Below, piece after piece: positions 21,891 to 29,490 of a DNA stretch of 64,000 nucleotides. The position numbers were made by a program, and so were the translations under genes. The DNA comes from Gammaproteobacteria bacterium (lineage in GTDB: Bacteria > Pseudomonadota > Gammaproteobacteria > Steroidobacterales > GCA-2729495), in contig QUBU01000010.1 in assembly GCA_014337915.1 (NCBI GenBank), positions 40,674 through 104,673 on the forward strand. Direction: 5' to 3'. Within the stretch, counting starts at the first letter, position 1. Each line of letters opens with the position of its first letter. Below the pieces are notes generated by a model. The model had not been told where the DNA came from and ran no database searches. It worked only from the letters and a program-made list of their open reading frames with translations.

Positions 21891-23390
21891 GTGAACCCGA
21901 TCCGCCGCCTGACACAGCGCCTGTCCAACCCCTTGCTGGTCCTCCTGCCGGCGGATGCGCTGGTGGCCTTCGCTGCGCTGTTTGCCGGTGCGTGGATCCG
22001 CTTCGGCCTGGACCTGGCGAGCGCGACGCAGAGCATCGGCCCGCTGTTCCCGCGTGCGGTCAGCTTTGCCGCCTGCATCGTGATCGGCCTGACGACCATG
22101 GGCCTGTATCGTGCCCGCCAGCGGCCGACCGTCAGCGAGAGCATCGCCCGTGTCCTCGTGGGTGTCGGCATTGGTGGGTTCGGCCACATCCTCTTTTTCT
22201 ACCTTTTTCCCGAGCACAACACCGGCCGGCTCACCCTGGCCATCGCCATGGTGCTCAGCTTCGTTGCCATTTGCCTGGTCCGCGGGCTGCTGCTGCGGTT
22301 CCTGGACCACAATCCGGCCAAGCGCCGGGTGCTGCTCATGGGTTCGGGGCGGGTGGCGGCCAAGGTGGGCCTGTTGCGCCGGCGCTCGGACCGCCGCCGC
22401 TTCGAGGTCGTGGGTTTCGTGCCGGGCAGCGCCGCGGAGCGTGAGTTTGCCGAGCGCAATGGCATGGGACCGCTGATCGGCCCGGACGTAGATCTCCGAC
22501 AGCTGCGTTTCGACGAGGTGGTCGTTGCGCTCGATGATCGTCGTGGCATGTTTCCCACCGCGCAGCTGCTGCGGCATCGCTACATCGGCATCCCGGTGCG
22601 CGATATCGTCGATTTCCTCGAGCAGGAGACCGGCAAGATCGACCTCGACGTACTGCATCCCGGCTGGCTGATCTTTGCCAGCAGCGGGCACAGCCGCTGG
22701 GGTTTCCGGGTGATGAAGCGCCTGGTGGACGTCGGCATCGGTACGGTCATGCTGGTCCTGACTTCGCCGCTGCTGTTGCTCGCCGTAGCGGCCATTCGCA
22801 TCGAGGAAGGCCGTGCTGCGCCGCTGATGTACCGCCAGCGCCGGATTGGCCGCGGTGGCCGGCTGTTCGATCTGCTCAAGTTCCGCAGCATGCGCCTGGA
22901 TGCGGAGAAGGGCGGGCCGATGTGGGCTTCCAGGCAGGGAGATGACCGTGTCACCCGTACCGGTGCGCTGCTGCGCCGCTTCCGTATCGATGAGCTGCCG
23001 CAGCTGATCAATGTCATCCGTGGCGAAATGAGCATCGTCGGACCGCGGCCGGAGCGCCCGGAATTCGTCGGCAAGCTCAGCCAGCACTTGCCGCTTTACG
23101 ACTACCGCCACTGCGTGCGGCCGGGCCTCACCGGCTGGGCGCAGCTCAATTTCCCCTACGGCGCGTCCATCGAGGACGCGAACGAGAAGCTGAAGTACGA
23201 CCTGTTCTACATCAAGAACACCAGCACCCTGTTCGACCTCGTCATCCTCATGCAGACGCTCGAGGTCGTCATCTGGGGGCGTGGCACCAGCATGGCCGGA
23301 CCCCGCAGCAGCGAGGCGCGAAGCGGCGAGCCGTCCCAGAGCCCGGCCCAGATGCGCCTGTTCACCACACGCAAGAGCGATGCGGCCTGA
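21891..23390 (+). CDS. EpsB-type undecaprenyl-phosphate sugar phosphotransferase, PEP-CTERM system
   Basis: Polyprenyl glycosylphosphotransferase (PHPT/WbaP-like) that starts a glycan by moving sugar-1-phosphate to undecaprenyl phosphate in the inner membrane. GTG 21891 (499 aa) is the preferred start; the open frame to 21723 begins upstream of the likely promoters. Four N-terminal membrane helices (about residues 10-130) precede a nucleotide-binding-like middle domain (VLLMGSGRVAAKV). A re-entrant/membrane helix (VMLVLTSPLLLLAV) comes next, then the catalytic C-terminal domain with QRRIGRGGRLFDLLKFRSM, DELPQLINVIRGEMSIVGPRP and RPGLTGWAQLNFPYG. It matches TIGR03013. A Ser-rich tail follows. 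Confidence 0.92.
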   Translation: MNPIRRLTQRLSNPLLVLLPADALVAFAALFAGAWIRFGLDLASATQSIGPLFPRAVSFAACIVIGLTTMGLYRARQRPTVSESIARVLVGVGIGGFGHILFFYLFPEHNTGRLTLAIAMVLSFVAICLVRGLLLRFLDHNPAKRRVLLMGSGRVAAKVGLLRRRSDRRRFEVVGFVPGSAAEREFAERNGMGPLIGPDVDLRQLRFDEVVVALDDRRGMFPTAQLLRHRYIGIPVRDIVDFLEQETGKIDLDVLHPGWLIFASSGHSRWGFRVMKRLVDVGIGTVMLVLTSPLLLLAVAAIRIEEGRAAPLMYRQRRIGRGGRLFDLLKFRSMRLDAEKGGPMWASRQGDDRVTRTGALLRRFRIDELPQLINVIRGEMSIVGPRPERPEFVGKLSQHLPLYDYRHCVRPGLTGWAQLNFPYGASIEDANEKLKYDLFYIKNTSTLFDLVILMQTLEVVIWGRGTSMAGPRSSEARSGEPSQSPAQMRLFTTRKSDAA

Positions 23391-23454
23391 GGGGAGGGCT
23401 CGCCGCCATCAGGCGGGTGGTGCGGGCCAGGCCAGGACAGGCCAGGGTTGAAGT

Positions 23455-24789
23455 TCAGGACGGCAGCTTGAGGATGCCGGTCTTGCGCTGGCGGGCCGTG
23501 TGCTCGCTGTCATCCTGGGCTTCCGGCAGCGCCAGGGTCTTCCCGGTGTCGCTGGCCGGTGCATCCGGTACGGCAACCAGAGACGGTGCGGGCGCATCAC
23601 GGCCTGCAGCCGCACGATCGCTGTAGAACACCACGTCGACCTGGCCGAAGCTGATGACGTCCCCGGAACGCAGCAATGCCCGGGGGCGGCGCTTGCGGTT
23701 CACCAGGATGCCGTTCTTGCTGTTGAGGTCCTCGACGACGTAGATGCCGCCAATGCAGTCGACCAGTGCATGGCGGCGGCTGACCTCCTTGTCGATGACC
23801 ACCAGGTCGTTGGCATTGCTGCGGCCGATCACGAAGGGAAACTTGGCCGCCTGCACCTGTTCGACGAACTGGCCTTCCTTGTAGACCATCAGCATGACCC
23901 GGTTCGGGCGCCCCCCGCGGGAGGCGGGTCCTGCCTGCGGTTCCGGTGCCGCGCTGGAGTGGCTGCCCTGGCGTTCCTCGAACCACTGCCAGCGCAGTTC
24001 GTGCACCACCTCGTCGATGATGTCGAGGGTGACCTTTGGCAGGTTCTCCACCATGCAGGCCGTCAGCGCGGTGTCGCACAGCGTGTTGATCAGCCGCGGA
24101 ATGCCCTGGGTCAGGCGATGCACGTCCTTCACCGCTTCGGGTTCGAAGATGGCATCCAGCTCGCCGCCGGCGATGGCGAGGCGATGGCGCAGGTACTCCA
24201 GCGTCTCATCCTCGTTGAGCGGCTCTAGCCGCTGGCGCAGTCGAGCCCGCTGGCGCAGCTGGGTGAGGCCCGGTGCATCCAGTACGTCGTCCAGGTTGGG
24301 CTGGCCCGTCAGTACGATGCTGATGATCTTGCGGTCGGCCGTGTCGATGCAGGACAGCAGGCGCAGTTCCTCAAGCGCCGGACCGCTGAGGTTCTGGGCT
24401 TCGTCGACGATGATGACGACATGCTTGCCCTCCTCGTGCTTCTTCAGGAAGAAGGCGCGCAGCGTGTCGAGCAGCAGGACCTTCTTCTTCTTGTAGATCG
24501 GCATGCCGAACTCGGACAGCAGCGCCTGCAGGAGCTCGATATGCGAGAGGGTGGTATGGGTCAGCTTGGCGGTGACGAAATCCGGCCCCAGTTCCTCCAG
24601 CACCGTGTTGAGGATGGTGGTCTTGCCGATGCCGATTTCGCCGGTGATGATCACGAAGCTGTCGCGGTTCATCAGGGCGAACTTCATGTTGGCCACGGCA
24701 CGGGCATGCTGGGCGGTCATGAAAATGAAGCGCGGGTCTGGCGCCAGGTCGAACGGCCTGCAGGTCAGTCCGAAATGCTGTTCGTACAT
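23455..24789 (-). CDS. XrtA/PEP-CTERM-associated ExeA-like ATPase fused to an FHA domain
   Basis: 444 aa from ATG 24789; MYEQHFGLTCRPFDL is the usual family start. The ATPase domain (TIGR03015-like, ExeA/GspA family) has Walker A GEIGIGKT at 50-57, Walker B HVVIIVDEAQ at 123-132, and a sensor region (LTGQPNLDDVL). A linker at about 274-295 leads to an FHA phosphothreonine-binding domain at about 296-390 with GRS (322-324), SRRH (337-340) and NSKNG (355-359). A disordered tail of about 50 residues ends the protein. The family is thought to support polysaccharide export or secretion at the inner membrane. The FHA part is extra compared with the usual family length and implies response to Ser/Thr phosphorylation. 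Confidence 0.9.
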   Translation of the reverse strand: MYEQHFGLTCRPFDLAPDPRFIFMTAQHARAVANMKFALMNRDSFVIITGEIGIGKTTILNTVLEELGPDFVTAKLTHTTLSHIELLQALLSEFGMPIYKKKKVLLLDTLRAFFLKKHEEGKHVVIIVDEAQNLSGPALEELRLLSCIDTADRKIISIVLTGQPNLDDVLDAPGLTQLRQRARLRQRLEPLNEDETLEYLRHRLAIAGGELDAIFEPEAVKDVHRLTQGIPRLINTLCDTALTACMVENLPKVTLDIIDEVVHELRWQWFEERQGSHSSAAPEPQAGPASRGGRPNRVMLMVYKEGQFVEQVQAAKFPFVIGRSNANDLVVIDKEVSRRHALVDCIGGIYVVEDLNSKNGILVNRKRRPRALLRSGDVISFGQVDVVFYSDRAAAGRDAPAPSLVAVPDAPASDTGKTLALPEAQDDSEHTARQRKTGILKLPS

Positions 24790-24873
24790 GGGGCCGGGAC
24801 TCTCGCTGGGCTCAGGCGGCTGAGCGGAATATGTTATTACAACCGGCCGCTTCCGGCGCGCACGCAGTTCGCT

Positions 24874-24879
24874 TATTAT
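24874..24879 (+). promoter_or_regulatory. possible -10 of tRNA-Val(CAC)
   Basis: TATTAT at 24874-24879 lies about 60 bp upstream of the tRNA in otherwise very GC-rich DNA. The -35 position reads TTCCGG, a weak match. Taken as a tentative promoter only. Confidence 0.35.
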
Positions 24880-24937
24880 GTCGCTCCTTGCGGAGCCGGG
24901 CAGCGCAGCAACTGCGGGCCGGCGCACGCGCGGCAAC

Positions 24938-25012
24938 GGGCGATTAGCTCAGCGGGAGAGCGCTCCCTTCACACGGGAGAGGTCGAAGGTTCGATCCCTT
25001 CATCGCCCACCA
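24938..25012 (+). tRNA. tRNA-Val (CAC)
   Basis: Complete 75-nt cloverleaf with CCA. The acceptor GGGCGAT pairs with ATCGCCC. The anticodon stem CTCCC/GGGAG encloses TTCACAC (anticodon CAC at 24970-24972). The T arm GAAGG/CCTTC contains TTCGATC. It stands alone between two minus-strand polysaccharide genes. With tRNA-Val(UAC) at 5073, two of the valine isoacceptors are in this window. Confidence 0.95.
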
Positions 25013-25057
25013 CTCCACTGCCGGATTCCGCAGCGCCGACTCTCGGGCGCTGGCCAG

Positions 25058-26398
25058 TCAATGGCTGCCAAGGCCGGTGTACTGGACGTAGAGGTAGAGC
25101 CGGTGGTTCGAGACGGAGTAGGTGAAACCCTGCGTCTGCTCGTCATCGGTGAAGGTGTATTGGGCGCGCAGCGACCAGGTCCGGTTCAGGCGTCGGGTCA
25201 GCGCTGCATCCACCGAGTAATAATTCCGGTTGAAGCGGTTCGACAGCGCACCGCCACGGCTGACGACAGCATCCTGCTGCGAGTAGCGGGCGCCCAGGCG
25301 GGCCGAGAGCAGGGGCGAGAAATCCTTGGTCAGGAAAGCGCTGAGCTGGTCGAGTGTGACCTGCGAACCGTCGGAATTGGGTTCGATGGAGCGCGACAAC
25401 CGGAACTCAGTGGTGATGGATTCACCGGCGCGTTGCCGGTAAAAGACCTGTCCCAGGAAGTTGTCGTCGGTGCCCTCCATGGTGCAGAGGACGAATGTGT
25501 TCTGCACCGGGTCGAGGCAGGGCAGGGGGCCGATGGGCGTGGTGATGAACGGCAGGCCCTTGATCTTGACCTCGCTGCGGGATGCGCCCCCGGTCAGTCC
25601 CAGGGTGGCAGCAGGCGTGAGGGCGAACTCATAACCGGCAGACAGGCCGTAGGTCAGCGTGTCGTTCTCGACCGGGCTGCCGGGGCGCGTGGCTTCGAAG
25701 CTGCTGACGTTGGCACTGAGGCTGACGGTGCTCTGGCGGCTGAGTGACCGGTCCCATGACAATTCGGCTGAGCTGGCGATGTAATCAGTGCGGAAGCTGA
25801 ACTCCGCCTCGGTGTAGGTGACGTCGTCGTAGTTGATGCTGATGCCGACGATGTCTTTGGGGGTCACCTGGTAGCGGAACGAGGGTGCGAGGTACCAGCG
25901 TTCCTGATATTCCGTGCGCCGGTTGGTGGTGTCGATGCCGGGCCGCGGTGGATTGTTCGGGTCAAGGCCGACGACGATGCTGTCGCGCGTGGAGATGCGC
26001 GAGTAGCCACCGCTGAAGCTGCCGAGCGCACGCTGCCAGGACTCCGACACGCTGACCGGCAGGATGTAGTTGAGGTAGCTGTCGTCGCGGTATTGATCCT
26101 CGGTGCCCGAATAGATGGCTCCCTGCAGTTCCGGCCTGGAACTGATGCGCGTGGTTCCGGTCTCGCCGGTGATGTTCAGGGCAGCGGTGCCGCTGGTGAC
26201 GTAGCCATCGTCCTCCAGGTCACTGCTGGAGGTTCCGCCGGGATTGGTCTCGTAGCCGGCGCCCGCTGACAGCGATGGCACGTAGTCCCAGGTGACCGCC
26301 GGGACCGAAGCCGGCAGCAGCGCCAGCACCGCAGCCTGCAGCCAGGCGTCAGCGCGGCCGGCGCGCGAACCAGGCTTGGATTCGAAGTATCTGGCCAT
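25058..26398 (-). CDS. PEP-CTERM system-associated outer membrane beta-barrel protein
   Basis: 446 aa, like the TIGR03016 family found in XrtA loci. An N-terminal hydrophobic stretch (LQAAVLALLPASVPA, about residues 20-35) looks like a signal peptide with an atypical long n-region. The rest is a series of amphipathic strands rich in aromatic and alternating residues, such as LSAGAGYETNP, WYLAPSFRYQVTP and NYYSVDAALTRRLN, ending YLYVQYTG. This pattern indicates an outer-membrane barrel, perhaps the exit pore for the glycan. Two cysteines (PLPCLDP and FVLCTME) about 11 residues apart may form a disulfide in a loop. It lies 65 bp downstream of the export-protein gene, on the same strand. Confidence 0.85.
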   Translation of the reverse strand: MARYFESKPGSRAGRADAWLQAAVLALLPASVPAVTWDYVPSLSAGAGYETNPGGTSSSDLEDDGYVTSGTAALNITGETGTTRISSRPELQGAIYSGTEDQYRDDSYLNYILPVSVSESWQRALGSFSGGYSRISTRDSIVVGLDPNNPPRPGIDTTNRRTEYQERWYLAPSFRYQVTPKDIVGISINYDDVTYTEAEFSFRTDYIASSAELSWDRSLSRQSTVSLSANVSSFEATRPGSPVENDTLTYGLSAGYEFALTPAATLGLTGGASRSEVKIKGLPFITTPIGPLPCLDPVQNTFVLCTMEGTDDNFLGQVFYRQRAGESITTEFRLSRSIEPNSDGSQVTLDQLSAFLTKDFSPLLSARLGARYSQQDAVVSRGGALSNRFNRNYYSVDAALTRRLNRTWSLRAQYTFTDDEQTQGFTYSVSNHRLYLYVQYTGLGSH

Positions 26399-26463
26399 CA
26401 GCTGGGCGACTCGCTATGCCGGACCGGGCCTGTAGCAGCGGCGAGGCCGGGATGCTTCTGGTG

Positions 26464-27054
26464 TCAGGGCACGACCACCGTGTCGCCTGCGCGCAGCACG
26501 ATGTTCTGGTCGAGCTTGCGGCCTTCCTGGACTTCGCTGTAGTGGAACGGAATGGCGATCTGCGCGCCGTCCGTGCCACGGCGCAGGATCCTGACGTCAT
26601 CCTGCTTGGCGAACGGCGTGGTGCCGCCCGCCATGCTGATGGCCTGCATCACGTCCACGGCCCGGGTGATGACGAAGTCGCCAGGTCGGGCCACCTGGCC
26701 CAGCACGTAGATCTTGTTGCCTTCCAGCTTCAGGGTGCTGACCGTGACGACCACGTCCGGGATCAGCTTGCCCAGCTTGGCCGTGAGTTCCTGGCGGACT
26801 TCCTCCACGGTCTTGCCCTCGGCGGCGATGTCGCCGGCCAGCGGGAAGGCGAAGTGGCCGTCGGGATTGACCAGCAACTGGAGTTGCAGGTCCGGTTCCT
26901 TCCAGACCGAAACCTGGAGGATGTCGCCCGGATTGATCCGGTAGGGGTCCCGGACCGGCGGGGCGTCGGCTGCGGCGGCGCCGAGGGTCGTGGCCAGCAG
27001 CACGAACAGTGTCACGGCTTGCAGCAGCCGGGTGAGCGTCGTCTTGTCGACCAT
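26464..27054 (-). CDS. Wza-like polysaccharide export protein
   Basis: 196-aa periplasmic/outer-membrane polysaccharide biosynthesis/export protein (TIGR03027-like in XrtA loci). A signal peptide at about residues 1-29 (LLQAVTLFVLLATTLGAAAA) has no lipobox cysteine, unlike E. coli Wza. The Poly_export domain begins RDPYRINPGDILQVSVW (about 35-110), followed by an SLBB domain (KIYVLGQVARPGDF, VDVMQAISMAGG) and the end RAGDTVVVP. It is short compared with Wza (about 380 aa), keeping one SLBB unit. The neighbouring beta-barrel protein at 25058 may replace the outer-membrane helix barrel of Wza. Confidence 0.92.
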   Translation of the reverse strand: MVDKTTLTRLLQAVTLFVLLATTLGAAAADAPPVRDPYRINPGDILQVSVWKEPDLQLQLLVNPDGHFAFPLAGDIAAEGKTVEEVRQELTAKLGKLIPDVVVTVSTLKLEGNKIYVLGQVARPGDFVITRAVDVMQAISMAGGTTPFAKQDDVRILRRGTDGAQIAIPFHYSEVQEGRKLDQNIVLRAGDTVVVP

Positions 27055-27377
27055 GCAGAAACTCCCGATTTTCGTGATCCAGGATGCCGTTGAAACGGCC
27101 GCCGGCCCAGTCGCTGGTGATCATGCCGGGGTGGCCGGACAAAATGCCGCGATTTCTTAAGCCAGAGTTAAGGCAGGCGCGGAACCATCTTGTCCGGGAG
27201 GCAAGCCACGGCATCAGCCCCCCGTCTTGCGACATATTCTGGCGCCGCCGTCCGGTGAAGGGCCGTGCGCCACATCGCAGAACAGCAGGATATCATTAAC
27301 CGATACTTCAGTTTCAGATACAACGTTTTACGGCTGCATCTACAGAATCACAACGAGCCGGACGACCGGACGCCAAC
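27055..27377. promoter_or_regulatory. 323-bp divergent intergenic region, export gene / wecA-like gene
   Basis: No credible ORF or RNA gene is present. The right third (about 27285-27355) is AT-rich, with GATATCATTAACCGATAC and TTTTACGG, and probably holds the promoters for both directions. I could not find a hexamer pair with good spacing and no convincing GG-N10-GC sigma-54 element. Confidence 0.5.
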
Positions 27378-28691
27378 ATGACCGACTTCCTGGCCACCGC
27401 CTTGGGCTGCGCCCTGACTGCGGCACTCATCTTTGTGCTGCGGCCGGTGGCCATGAGCGTCGGCCTGGTGGACGTACCGGATGCGCGCAAGAGCCATCAG
27501 GGGCCCATACCGCTGGTCGGCGGGCTCGCCATCTTTGCCAGCGTGCTCGCCGGCTGCCTGGTCCCCGGCCTCACTGGCCTTTCCATTGCCGTTCCCGAGG
27601 TCCTGAGCTTCGTGCTGGCCGGCATGATCCTGGTTGGCGTCGGGCTGGTGGACGACTTCGTCGAACTCTCCCCGACATCGCGCTTCCTGGCACAGGCGCT
27701 GGCAACGCTGGCCATGGTTTTTGGCGCCAGGGTGGTGCTGGCGGATCTTGGGGCGATGACGCCCTCGGGTGCACCGCTGGAGCTCGGGCTGGCAGCGATA
27801 CCGTTCACCCTGTTCGCGACCGTGGGCGTGATCAACGCCCTGAACATGTGCGACGGCCTCGATGGGCTGAGCGGCAGCCAGGCGCTGGTGTCGCTGGGTG
27901 GCTTCGCGCTGGCACTGGCGCTGTGGGGTGCAGATGGCAATGCCGGCCTGCTGACGGTCCTCGGCGGCGGTGTCGTCGGTTTCCTGCTGTTCAACCTGCG
28001 CCTGCCGGGCCGTGCCCGTGCGTCGATTTTCCTCGGCGATGCCGGCAGCATGTTCCTGGGCTTCGCGCTCACCTGGTTCGCCATCTCCCTTTCCCAGGGT
28101 CCCGACCGGGTCATCAAGCCGGCCGCCGCGCTCTGGTTCATCATGGTTCCCGTCATGGACGCCGTGGCCATGATGCTGCGCCGGGTGGTGCGCGGCCGCT
28201 CGCCGTTCTCGCCGGATCGCGAGCATCTGCACCACATCTTCCTGCTGGCCGGCTTCAGCGTGAACCAGACCGTGGGCATCATGGCGCTGCTGAGTGCCAC
28301 TGGCGTGGCGGTGGGGCTGGTCGGCACCTGGCTGAACGTGCCGGACCTGCTGCTGGCCGGAGCCTTCCTGCTGGCAGGCATGCTCTATTTCTGGATGATC
28401 ATGCATTCCTGGCGCGTCATGCGGTTCCTGCGGCGCTCGATCTGCCGCCGGCGCAGCATGATCACGGACCGGCGCTCCAATATCGACCGCCGCCAGGCCA
28501 GCGGGCATGGCTATGCCGGACCGGAGCGCAGGTCCGGCGTGGAACGCCGCCAGGCTATGCCACGCCGCGCTGGCGACGCCGAGCGCGGCCGCGCCTGCGA
28601 GCCGCCACAGCGCAAGGCGCCGCCCGCGCGGTTGCCGCAGCAGGCGGCTGCGGCGCGGGCCGGATTGCTGAGGCGTTCAGGAGTCCGCTGA
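27378..28691 (+). CDS. WecA/TagO-like undecaprenyl-phosphate HexNAc-1-phosphate transferase
   Basis: Integral membrane enzyme of the MraY/WecA family (437 aa, about ten helices) that loads a HexNAc-1-phosphate onto undecaprenyl phosphate, a second priming activity besides the EpsB-type enzyme. Motifs are the Mg-binding LVDDFVEL, VINALNMCDGLDGL (NxxNxxDGxDGL), FLGDAGSMFLGF and the histidine motif DREHLHHIF. After the last helix (about residue 345) there is a strongly basic tail of about 90 residues with repeated Asp/Glu-Arg-Arg units (TDRRS, IDRRQ, PERRS, VERRQ). Its 3' end overlaps the convergent phosphopantetheinyl transferase gene by 15 bp. Confidence 0.9.
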   Translation: MTDFLATALGCALTAALIFVLRPVAMSVGLVDVPDARKSHQGPIPLVGGLAIFASVLAGCLVPGLTGLSIAVPEVLSFVLAGMILVGVGLVDDFVELSPTSRFLAQALATLAMVFGARVVLADLGAMTPSGAPLELGLAAIPFTLFATVGVINALNMCDGLDGLSGSQALVSLGGFALALALWGADGNAGLLTVLGGGVVGFLLFNLRLPGRARASIFLGDAGSMFLGFALTWFAISLSQGPDRVIKPAAALWFIMVPVMDAVAMMLRRVVRGRSPFSPDREHLHHIFLLAGFSVNQTVGIMALLSATGVAVGLVGTWLNVPDLLLAGAFLLAGMLYFWMIMHSWRVMRFLRRSICRRRSMITDRRSNIDRRQASGHGYAGPERRSGVERRQAMPRRAGDAERGRACEPPQRKAPPARLPQQAAAARAGLLRRSGVR

Positions 28692-29387
28692 AGCTGGCTG
28701 TCCCGCTGCTGCCTCGATCCATACGGCGGTCGCTACCAGGCCGGCCAGGTGCCTGATGCGGCCCTGCAGGGCCGCCGCCAGCGGTACCGGGCAGTTGCTG
28801 CCATGGGCCTGTACGCTGAAGCCGACGCCATCCGCATGCAGCAGGATGGCTACCTCCTGGAAATCGATGAAGCGACCCAGCAGTGGCCAGAGCGCCTTGT
28901 AGACCGCCTCCTTGGCGCTGAAGACCAGCAGCGCTCCGGCAGCGGCGTCCGCACTGCCCGAGCGCAGCCGTCGGGCTTCCTCGGGCCGGCACACCGTGTC
29001 GATCAGTCCCGGTTCGAGGGCTGCCGCGGCCTCTATGTCCAGGCCGAGGGCAGCAAAGCTGCGCCTGTGGGCCACAGCAGCCACGGCCATGCCGCCCGCA
29101 TGGGAGATGCTGCCGACGATGCCAGCTGGCCAGCAGGGCTCGCGCCGGGCACCAACTGCGATGGCCTGGGGCAGCATCCCCAGCCTGGCCAGCGCGCGCC
29201 TCGCGCAGGCACGCCCCAGCTGGAACTCCGCCAGGCGCGTCGGGGCGAAGCCGGTCGCGGCCGCGGCTTCTTCGGGAAACAGCCTGTCGCCTGGAACCAG
29301 ACTCTGCGCCACCGCGCAGGCCACGGCAGCCGGGAACAGGCCATCGATAGCCTCGTGCCACGGCGCCTGCAGGTCGTTGCTGCCCAT
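28677..29387 (-). CDS. 4'-phosphopantetheinyl transferase (EntD/Sfp-like)
   Basis: Attaches the phosphopantetheine arm of CoA to a serine of carrier proteins. 236 aa from ATG 29387; the longer frame would run into the gltX promoter region. Recognisable are RRALARLG, GSISHAGGMAVAAVA (SHxxG motif), the Mg-binding GLDIEAAAALEP (usually GxDxE), and FSAKEAVYKAL (WxxKEA motif, here FSAKEA). It resembles the EntD branch. The likely client is the specialised acyl carrier protein at 18428; a housekeeping role is possible since acpS is not in the window. It is convergent with the WecA-like gene. Confidence 0.88.
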   Translation of the reverse strand: MGSNDLQAPWHEAIDGLFPAAVACAVAQSLVPGDRLFPEEAAAATGFAPTRLAEFQLGRACARRALARLGMLPQAIAVGARREPCWPAGIVGSISHAGGMAVAAVAHRRSFAALGLDIEAAAALEPGLIDTVCRPEEARRLRSGSADAAAGALLVFSAKEAVYKALWPLLGRFIDFQEVAILLHADGVGFSVQAHGSNCPVPLAAALQGRIRHLAGLVATAVWIEAAAGQPASADS

Positions 29388-29490
29388 GGACGCGAGTCTG
29401 CCAAGCCGCAAGCCGGGCTGCCAACGGCGGGAGGCACTTCGCGGGGGACCCAAGTAGAATCGCGGCCCTGTTCCGACCGGCAGCCGAGCC

